Source of the DNA: an uncultured Clostridia bacterium
Lineage (GTDB): Bacteria > Bacillota > Clostridia > Christensenellales > Aristaeellaceae
Direction of reading: 5' to 3'
DNA: 58,228 nucleotides
NCBI GenBank assembly: GCA_934647235.1
Contig: CAKUFG010000017.1
Coordinates: forward strand, 1-58,228
Of the stretch, positions 52,401-58,228 are shown in pieces. The notes under the pieces were generated by a model. The model worked only from the letters and a program-made list of their open reading frames with translations, searched no databases and was not told the origin of the DNA. A program made the position numbers and the translations under genes. How positions within the stretch are numbered: position 1 is the stretch's first letter; each line of letters opens with the position of its first letter.

Positions 52401-52436
52401 AGCGCCGCTCCCAGCGTGATTGTTGGGAGCGGCGCT
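52401..52436 (-). terminator. Hairpin after the SGNH hydrolase gene
   Basis: A perfect 13-base stem (AGCGCCGCTCCCA and its complement) with a 10-base loop. On the minus strand it is followed by TAATCA, a weak tail. It lies between the SGNH gene and the galT promoter. Confidence 0.65.
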
Positions 52437-52451
52437 ATTTGCTTGATTATA

Positions 52452-53471
52452 TTATCTCATCATATCGGCCAGGGCCTGCAGCACGCCGTTGGCCATCCAG
52501 GTCATGCCCAGATCATTGGGGTGCAGCCCATCCAGGAAGAAGGCGGGCACATGCGGCACCAGCCGCCAGCCTTCCACAATGCGCATCTGCGGATAGGGCT
52601 GGCACAGGCGGGCGATGGCGTCGGCCAGCTCGCTTTCGCGGTACAGGTTGGGGCGGTCGGGATGCTGATCCGGCTCATTGCGCACGCGCTTGACGGGGGT
52701 GATCACGGCCACAGGGATATCGGGATAAAGCTGATTGATGCGCTTGAAGAAGCGGCCGGCGTAGTCGTCGTATTCGGCGCTGTCGGCGCGGTGCGACCAG
52801 TCGTTGGTGCCCAGCGCCACGGTGATCAGATCGGGGCTGAAGCCCGTGTTATCCAGGCATTCGGGCTCAAAGCGCACGGCGGCGACGGATTGGTTGAGAC
52901 ACTCGCAGCCCAGCGCGCGGCCCACCTGCATGGCGTAGCCGGTGGAGGAGCACTCCGCGCCCACGCCCTGGGTGATGGAATCGCCGATCATCAGCACGCG
53001 CGCGGTGCGCTTGGGCACGGGAGCCAGGTAGAAATTGCCCTCGGGCAACACGATATCGCCCAGTGCGAAAATCAGCAGATGGGGCAGGAACACGACCACG
53101 CGCTTGCGGCCCTCGCCCAGATCGAAGGAGGATTCCAGCGTTTCGTTCCAGGGCAGGGTGCGCAGATGCGTCTGCTGGGCGACCAGCACGTCGTTTACAT
53201 ACACATCCAGGGTGCTGTCGCGGTCGGCGCTGTCCAGCGGGTAGCCGCCCACGATTTTCCACTGCAGGGTAAAGGCGGGGGCGTTGGTGTCAAACTCCAG
53301 GGTGATGCCGGCGCTCATGCGCGCCTTGGTGCCCATGAAGGAGGCGTAGGGGATTTTATCATAAAACGCGCACTGCATGGGGGTATAGCGGCTGGGCACG
53401 AGAAAATCGTCCTCGCGCGGGGCGACGTCCAGGCAGTTATGGAAACACTCGCGCATCAGGCTTTTATCCAT
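52452..53471 (-). CDS. Two-domain SGNH/GDSL hydrolase, cytoplasmic
   Basis: The 339-residue product has an N-terminal beta-sandwich-like domain (about 1-150) and a C-terminal SGNH hydrolase domain with block I VLMIGDSITQG, block III VALGTNDW and block V DGLHPNDLGM, so the Ser-Asp-His triad appears intact. There is no signal peptide. This two-domain layout is used by carbohydrate esterases that remove acetyl groups from oligosaccharides; the substrate is not known. The start at 53471 follows AAGGAG. It is a single-gene unit next to the repeat block. Confidence 0.9.
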   Translation of the reverse strand: MDKSLMRECFHNCLDVAPREDDFLVPSRYTPMQCAFYDKIPYASFMGTKARMSAGITLEFDTNAPAFTLQWKIVGGYPLDSADRDSTLDVYVNDVLVAQQTHLRTLPWNETLESSFDLGEGRKRVVVFLPHLLIFALGDIVLPEGNFYLAPVPKRTARVLMIGDSITQGVGAECSSTGYAMQVGRALGCECLNQSVAAVRFEPECLDNTGFSPDLITVALGTNDWSHRADSAEYDDYAGRFFKRINQLYPDIPVAVITPVKRVRNEPDQHPDRPNLYRESELADAIARLCQPYPQMRIVEGWRLVPHVPAFFLDGLHPNDLGMTWMANGVLQALADMMR

Positions 53472-53484
53472 GAATTACAGCTCC

Positions 53485-54190
53485 TTTTGCAAAAAAGCGG
53501 CCGAAGTGGGCCGCGTATGGGGGAACGAACGAAAGAGGGGGACGGGAAAAAGGGGACGTTACTTTCTTCAGTGAAGAAAGTAACAAAGAACCTGTGTGTG
53601 ACGTAAAAGTCGAGTTAATAAAGCTGGAAGGCGGCACTGCCGTCCGCCCCCGTGGCAGGGAAAATTCTGCGAGTCCGGATCGGCGTAAGCGCCATCCGTC
53701 CCCTTGAATATTTCCCCTATGGCCGTGCTTCGCACGTCCGCGCCGATTTCATCGGCGTGCCACGGAGCGGTGGTTGGGTGCGGGAATCAAGCGTATCGGT
53801 TAGCAACAGTCAGGAGAAGTAATCTACCAAAAGCCTTCCCCTTTGAGGGGAAGGTGTGCGGCTTTAGCCGCTCGGATGAGGCGCGTAATCCGCCGCTGCC
53901 TGTGGCAGATACAGGCGGATGCAGCGCCAATGAGGCAACGAGTTTTGCAAGCATCAGCGCTGCAAAACGACTATGCCGAATTGTGAGGGCCGTAGCCGCC
54001 GCAGCGGCGTTGCCTTTTAATTAGTCATGAGAACGGCCATTTCATGGCCTACACCTCATCAGTCAGGACAAGCCTGACAGCTTCTCCTCAAGGAGAAGCC
54101 TTTGGGTGTCTGCACTCCCCGACATATGCAAACTGATGGATACGCTTCTCTCCAAGCGAAGTCTTTCGGGGCACTCTATCCAGCTTTAAA
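53485..54190. repeat. Non-coding block of short inverted repeats
   Basis: About 700 bases hold no supported gene. Visible palindromes include GTTACTTTCTTC-3-GAAGAAAGTAAC (53558-53584), CCTTCCCC-5-GGGGAAGG (53834-53854), GTCAGG-5-CCTGAC (54062-54078) and CTTCTCCT-2-AGGAGAAG (54081-54098). Phrases like these (ggggaaggtg...ggatgagg, gtcaggcttgtcctgac...gatgagg) recur between genes in gut Clostridia as far as I recall, so I read this as a cluster of dispersed, possibly miniature-element-derived repeats. Only one copy of each is in the window, so repetition in the genome is inferred. Confidence 0.65.
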
Positions 54191-55570
54191 TCAGAACCTC
54201 AGCTTGCTTTCGATGAAGGCCTTCAGGTCCTCCACCTTCACGCGCTCCTGCTGCATGGTATCGCGGTCGCGCACGGTGACGGAGCCGTCGGTTTCGGTAT
54301 CGAAGTCCACGGTGATGCAATACGGCGTGCCGATTTCATCCTGGCGGCGATAGCGCTTGCCGATGGAGCCGGTTTCGTCATATTCTACCATGAAGTACTT
54401 GGCCAGGTCGCTGTAGATTTCGCTGGCCAGGCCGCCCAGCTTATTCTTCTGCAGGGGCAGCACGGCAGCCTTGTAGGGCGCCAGGGCAGGATGCAGATGC
54501 AGCACGGTGCGCACGTCGCCGCCCTCCAGCTCTTCCTCGTCGTAGGCGTTGCACAGGAAGGCCAGCACGGAGCGCTCCACGCCCAGCGAAGGCTCGATGC
54601 AGTAGGGCACATACTTTTCGCCCGTGGTAGGATCCAGGTATTCCATGCTCTTGCCGCTGTGGTTCTGGTGCTGGGTCAGGTCGTAATCGGTGCGGTCGGC
54701 GACGCCCCACAGCTCGCCCCAGCCGAAGGGGAACAGGAACTCAAAGTCCGTGGTGGCCTTGGAATAGAAGGCCAGCTTTTCGGGCTCATGATCGCGCAGG
54801 CGCAGGCTTTCTTCCTTCATGCCCAGGCTCAGCAGCCAGTTGCGGCAGAAGGTGCGCCAGTAATCAAACCATTCCAGGTCGGTGCCGGGCTTGCAGAAGA
54901 ACTCCAGCTCCATCTGCTCAAACTCGCGCACGCGGAAGATGAAGTTGCCGGGGGTGATCTCATTGCGGAAGGATTTGCCGATCTGGCCGATGCCGGCGGG
55001 GATCTTTTTGCGGGTAGAGCGCATGACGTTCTGGAAGTTGACGAAGATGCCCTGCGCCGTTTCGGGGCGCAGATACAGCTCGCTTACGCTGTTTTCGTTT
55101 ACGCCCTGGAAGGTTTTGAACATCAGGTTGAACTGGCGGATGCCGGTAAAATCCTTTTTGCCGCAGACGGGGCACTTGATATCGTGCTCGGCGATATACT
55201 GCTCCAGTTCCGCGTTGGTCCAGCCGTCGCCGGTTTCCTCGCCGTGGGTAAAGTCCTCAATCAGCTTATCGGCGCGGAAGCGGGCCTTGCAGGCCTTGCA
55301 GTCCATCAGCGGATCGTTGAAGCCGCCCACGTGGCCCGAGGCCACCCACACCTCGCGGTTCATCAGGATGCCCGCATCCAGGCCCACGTTGTACTTGCTC
55401 TCCTGGACGAACTTCTGCCACCAGGCGCGCTTGATGTTGTTTTTGAATTCCACGCCCAGCGGGCCGTAGTCCCAGGCGTTGGCCAGGCCGCCGTAAATTT
55501 CGGAGCCGGGATAAATAAAGCCGCGCGACTTGCACAGCGCGACCAGCTTGTCCATGGTCAGGTTGCTCAT
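54191..55570 (-). CDS. glyS: Glycyl-tRNA synthetase, alpha2 type
   Basis: The enzyme charges tRNA-Gly. The 459-residue product is the single-chain dimeric form, with SRGFIYPGSEIYGGLANAWDYGPLG at the N-terminus, RNEITPGNFIFRVREFEQMELEFF as motif 2, EPSLGVERSVLAFL as motif 3, and an inserted zinc-type region (CKACKARFRA, then CPVCGKKDF). The C-terminal anticodon-binding domain follows at about 350-459. The start at 55570 follows GGGAGGA. The 5' leader from its promoter is too short for a T-box. Confidence 0.96.
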   Translation of the reverse strand: MSNLTMDKLVALCKSRGFIYPGSEIYGGLANAWDYGPLGVEFKNNIKRAWWQKFVQESKYNVGLDAGILMNREVWVASGHVGGFNDPLMDCKACKARFRADKLIEDFTHGEETGDGWTNAELEQYIAEHDIKCPVCGKKDFTGIRQFNLMFKTFQGVNENSVSELYLRPETAQGIFVNFQNVMRSTRKKIPAGIGQIGKSFRNEITPGNFIFRVREFEQMELEFFCKPGTDLEWFDYWRTFCRNWLLSLGMKEESLRLRDHEPEKLAFYSKATTDFEFLFPFGWGELWGVADRTDYDLTQHQNHSGKSMEYLDPTTGEKYVPYCIEPSLGVERSVLAFLCNAYDEEELEGGDVRTVLHLHPALAPYKAAVLPLQKNKLGGLASEIYSDLAKYFMVEYDETGSIGKRYRRQDEIGTPYCITVDFDTETDGSVTVRDRDTMQQERVKVEDLKAFIESKLRF

Positions 55571-55603
55571 TGTGTCATTCCTCCCGTATTTGCATGCCCT
55601 TGT

Positions 55604-55631
55604 ATCATATCACGTTTCGGCAATTTGTCAA
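55604..55631 (-). promoter_or_regulatory. glyS promoter
   Basis: The minus strand reads TTGACA, 16 bases, TATGAT, 33 bases before glyS. Confidence 0.75.
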
Positions 55632-55686
55632 GGAAACAGGCAAGAAAAGCGCGCCCCGGCCCGCAAGCGCGGCCAAAGAATCGCGG

Positions 55687-55715
55687 TTGACAAAAAGCAG
55701 CCGATTGTATACAAT
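55687..55715 (+). promoter_or_regulatory. Promoter of the second secreted hydrolase gene
   Basis: TTGACA, 17 bases, TACAAT, 46 bases before the start codon, divergent from the glyS promoter. Confidence 0.8.
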
Positions 55716-55761
55716 GTTTTTGCGTTTGTTCTTCATTTTTAATAAGAAAAGGATGTCCACC

Positions 55762-56703
55762 ATGAAGATGAAAAAACGGATCCTGGCGCTGCTGCTGTTA
55801 CTGACGCTGCTGACACCCGTGCTGGCCCTGGGCGAAGAGGAAAGCGTCGTAATCAATCTGGTCAGGAACCAGAACGCCGAATACCACTTTGAAGAGGGCG
55901 TACCGCTGCTGGAAATCGTTTTCCCCCGCGTGTATTCCTCCGACTGCGCCATCATCCGCTTCGGCGATCAGGTGATGATGATCGACGCTTCCACCAAAAG
56001 CGAAAAGATGCGCAACCGCATCTACACCGCCTGCGACACACTGGGCGTCGATCACATTGACATCGCGTACAACAGCCATCCCCACGACGACCATATCGAC
56101 GGCTTTCCCTATGTAAACGAATACGCGCCCATTTCCAGGTTTCTCATCACCTTTCCGGAGGATTTCAACGCCCGCATGCGCGTGGCCATCAAGTATATGA
56201 AGCAGCACGACATCCCCATCGAAACCGTAGGCAACGGAGACGTCATCACCCTGGGCGATAACGGCGAGGTCACCATGACCGTGATCCAGCGCCGCTACAA
56301 TCCCTGGCCGGTCAACGATCAGTCCGCCATGCTGATGATTCAGTACGGCGAACGCCGCATCCTTTTTGCGGGCGACAACGAAAACCGCTCGCAGAAATAC
56401 TATGTGGAAAACCCGCCCGAGGTGGGGCTGAAGGCCGATATCTTCAAGTATCCGCATCACGGCCAGGTACGCCTGAACAACAACTACCTCAAGGCCATCG
56501 ATCCCGAGCTGATCTTTATGAACGGCGCAAGCAAGGCCGTGCAGGGCGGCGTGGATTACTGCAAGCAGCGCCGCGTGCCCTATCTGATCGGCTACAATGG
56601 GCTTACGCGCCTGCGCACGGACGGCAAAATCTGGGTGGTCGATTACCTGCAGGAAAAGAACGCCGACCGCAAACTGCCCTATACCCCGTCCCGCGACGAA
56701 TAA
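55762..56703 (+). CDS. Secreted metallo-beta-lactamase-fold hydrolase
   Basis: The 313-residue product has a signal peptide (MKMKKRILALLLLLTLLTPVLA, cleavage near residue 22). The metal motif is SHPHDDHIDGF, the aspartate lies in RRILFAGDNENR, and the last histidines in FKYPHHGQVRL. It ends with YLIGYNGLTRLRTDGKIWVVDY. The layout matches the extracellular ComEC-type domain and the relative at 11832-12911, although the two differ greatly in sequence. Substrate unknown. ATG 55762 is used because it has the signal peptide at its start; an ATG nine bases earlier overlaps the ribosome site. It is probably co-transcribed with the aminopeptidase gene. Confidence 0.87.
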   Translation: MKMKKRILALLLLLTLLTPVLALGEEESVVINLVRNQNAEYHFEEGVPLLEIVFPRVYSSDCAIIRFGDQVMMIDASTKSEKMRNRIYTACDTLGVDHIDIAYNSHPHDDHIDGFPYVNEYAPISRFLITFPEDFNARMRVAIKYMKQHDIPIETVGNGDVITLGDNGEVTMTVIQRRYNPWPVNDQSAMLMIQYGERRILFAGDNENRSQKYYVENPPEVGLKADIFKYPHHGQVRLNNNYLKAIDPELIFMNGASKAVQGGVDYCKQRRVPYLIGYNGLTRLRTDGKIWVVDYLQEKNADRKLPYTPSRDE

Positions 56704-56742
56704 TGCTCATCCGCTGTCTGCATACAGAAAGGAGCCTTTGTT

Positions 56743-58056
56743 ATGGCGCATGAAGAAGTACAGGGTCTGCTGCAGTTTCTGAAGGAATCCCCCACCGCCT
56801 TCCACGCGGTGGAGAGCATCTGCTCCCACCTGGCGGGCTTTGAGCAGCTGCAGGAAAACGCGCGCTGGCAGCTTCAGCCCGGCGGGCGCTATTACGTCAC
56901 CCGCAACCGTTCCAGCGTGATCGCCTTCACCGTGCCCCAGCGCGGCTTCGCGCCCTTCCAGCTGATCGCAAGCCACACGGATTCTCCCACCTTCCGCATC
57001 AAGGAGAACGCGGAGCTGACCGTGCGCGACAAGTATGTGCAGCTGGATGTGGAGCGCTACGGCGGCATGATCCTCAACACCTGGCTGGATCGTCCCCTGT
57101 CTGTGGCGGGGCGTCTGGTGGTGCGCACGCAGGACGGCGTGCGCTCGCTGCTGGTCAACCTGTATCAGGACAGCGCGGTCATCCCCAACGTGGCCATCCA
57201 TATGAACCGTGAAATCAACACGGGCTACAAGTATAACCCAGCCTCCGATATGATGCCCCTGTGGAGCGGCAAGGACGGCAAGGGCAGCTTCCGCGCGCGC
57301 ATTGCCCAGGCGGCGGGCGTGGCGGAGGGCGATATCATTGGCTCCGATCTGTACCTGTACAACCGCATGCCCGGCTGCGTATGGGGCGGCGAGGGCGAAT
57401 ACCTGTCCGCCGGCCGGCTGGACGATCTGGAATGCGCCTATGCCTCGCTGCGGGCGCTGCTGACGGCGGCGGACGGCGCGCACATCAACGTGTGCTGCGT
57501 GTTTGACAACGAGGAAGTGGGCAGCGGCACCAAGCAGGGCGCGGATTCCACCTTCCTGTCGGATGTGCTGCGCCGCATCACCCTGGCCCTGGGCCATGAC
57601 GAGGCGGACTACATGGCCGCCCTGCCGCGCAGCTTCATGCTGTCGGCGGATAACGCGCACGCTACGCACCCTAACCATCCCGAATTGTCCGACCCCATCA
57701 ATCAGGTGTACATGAACGAGGGCGTGGTCATCAAGTTCAACGCCAACCAGAAATACACCACCGACGGCGTATCCGAGGCCGTTTTCCACGCCATCTGCCA
57801 GCACGCGGACGTGCCCGTGCAGCACTTTGCCAACCGCTCGGACATGGCGGGCGGCTCCACGCTGGGCAATATTTCGGGCGGGCATGTGTCGGTCAACACG
57901 CTGGATATCGGCCTGGCGCAGCTGGCCATGCACTCCAGCTATGAAACGGCGGGCACCAAGGATGTGGACTACATGATCCGCGCCATGCGCGCCTTCTACG
58001 AAACCGAAATCGACTGCCTGCGCGACGGCGACTACAAGCTCGCCTTCCGTGAATGA
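56743..58056 (+). CDS. M18-family aminopeptidase
   Basis: The 437-residue product is a dodecameric, two-zinc M18 aminopeptidase of cytoplasmic type. The zinc ligands are seen in LIASHTDSPTFRIK, the catalytic pair in CVFDNEEVGSGTKQGA, and SADNAHATHPNHPE plus the terminal HSSYETAGTKDVDYM hold the remaining ligands. Members remove N-terminal acidic or neutral residues from peptides. Length is typical. AAAGGAG precedes the start by nine bases. A strong terminator follows. Confidence 0.95.
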   Translation: MAHEEVQGLLQFLKESPTAFHAVESICSHLAGFEQLQENARWQLQPGGRYYVTRNRSSVIAFTVPQRGFAPFQLIASHTDSPTFRIKENAELTVRDKYVQLDVERYGGMILNTWLDRPLSVAGRLVVRTQDGVRSLLVNLYQDSAVIPNVAIHMNREINTGYKYNPASDMMPLWSGKDGKGSFRARIAQAAGVAEGDIIGSDLYLYNRMPGCVWGGEGEYLSAGRLDDLECAYASLRALLTAADGAHINVCCVFDNEEVGSGTKQGADSTFLSDVLRRITLALGHDEADYMAALPRSFMLSADNAHATHPNHPELSDPINQVYMNEGVVIKFNANQKYTTDGVSEAVFHAICQHADVPVQHFANRSDMAGGSTLGNISGGHVSVNTLDIGLAQLAMHSSYETAGTKDVDYMIRAMRAFYETEIDCLRDGDYKLAFRE

Positions 58057-58096
58057 CGGGAACAAGGAGTCCGCTTTTTCGCTTCAATTCGTTTGC

Positions 58097-58132
58097 AAAG
58101 GGGTGCTTTCGTTCATGAAAGCGCCCCTTTTT
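58097..58132 (+). terminator. Terminator after the aminopeptidase gene
   Basis: A 14-base stem with one G-T pair (AAAGGGG...CCCCTTT) and a six-base loop runs into TTTTTCTG. Confidence 0.87.
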
Positions 58133-58153
58133 CTGCGTCCGCTCAAGATAGGA

Positions 58154-58182
58154 TTGAAACCTGCGCGCAATGCGTGTATAAT
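58154..58182 (+). promoter_or_regulatory. Promoter of a gene beyond the window
   Basis: TTGAAA, 17 bases, TATAAT. A purine-rich ribosome site (GGAAAGGAAG) lies at 58215-58224, so the start codon should lie just past the end of the window. Confidence 0.75.
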
Positions 58183-58228
58183 ATAGGTTGCAATCCCATG
58201 CAGGGAGCAATCCCGGAAAGGAAGATAC

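Noticed and set aside
53704..54353. Short open frames in the repeat block before glyS
   Set aside because: They run across palindromes, lack ribosome sites and show no recognisable domain.

Overview
The window is a G+C-rich chromosomal segment of a Gram-positive bacterium of the class Clostridia. I cannot name the species. The assignment rests on HPr kinase/phosphorylase, a Bacillus-type PurR repressor, an iron-sulfur serine dehydratase in two subunits, YhaM, the alpha2-type glycyl-tRNA synthetase, M-box and yybP-ykoY riboswitches, consistent Shine-Dalgarno sites and sigma-A-like promoters. I see no phage, insertion sequence, transposase or CRISPR array. The one clear repeat block is a non-coding patch at about 53485-54190.

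Layout. (1) 1-3181: a Cys-rich conserved clostridial protein, then an ECF sigma factor with its membrane anti-sigma-like partner; the sigma pair is more AT-rich than its surroundings. (2) 3288-5111: a secreted propeller-like protein with a DUF1003 membrane protein, and a divergent cupin. (3) 5171-8333: the most unusual locus. A three-gene operon has its own promoter and encodes a ZorA/MotA/TolQ-type motor protein, a MotB/ZorB-type protein with a regular coiled-coil stalk and an OmpA domain, and a third membrane-anchored protein I do not recognise. (4) 8390-15525, plus strand: hprK, a ROK glucokinase, asnS, a secreted metallo-beta-lactamase-fold protein and a UvrA2-like ATPase. (5) 15579-27026, minus strand: one long housekeeping run transcribed gyrB, a secreted orphan, gyrA, a DUF2232 protein, rplI, dnaB, yhaM, mnmE and an acetyltransferase. 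gyrB starts it from a strong promoter whose spacer is a palindrome. (6) 27052-32107: HAD phosphatase, an XRE regulator divergent from an AT-rich secreted protein, an acetyltransferase, mgtE behind an M-box riboswitch, and a second XRE regulator. (7) 32128-36945: phospholipid genes (PAP2, YbhN-like, pssA, psd), pth and purR. (8) 37017-40802: pyrE, sdaAB, sdaAA and nagA, then a convergent acetyltransferase. (9) 40928-43556: tRNA-Thr, a yybP-ykoY riboswitch with mntP, and gdhA. (10) 43584-47856: a cell-wall operon of FHA protein, FtsW/RodA, class B PBP and a cyclase, joined by ATGA overlaps. (11) 47875-53471: an SGNH hydrolase, galT, a stand-alone riboflavin kinase and two tandem secreted PIG-L deacetylases. 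(12) 53485-58228: the repeat block, glyS, a second secreted metallo-beta-lactamase-fold protein, an M18 aminopeptidase and a promoter firing out of the window.

Working logic. Most genes are core replication, translation, envelope and central metabolism, with metal homeostasis under riboswitches (Mg2+ for mgtE, Mn2+ for mntP) and purine control by PurR with candidate boxes in its own promoter. The best candidate for something undescribed is the stand-alone ZorAB-like motor operon at 5171-8273, which lacks the ZorC/ZorD/ZorE effectors of known Zorya defence systems and instead carries an unrecognised third subunit. Coding starts were moved from the longest open frame wherever a Shine-Dalgarno site clearly favoured an internal start. 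All statements on families come from recognising motifs by eye; no database search was run.
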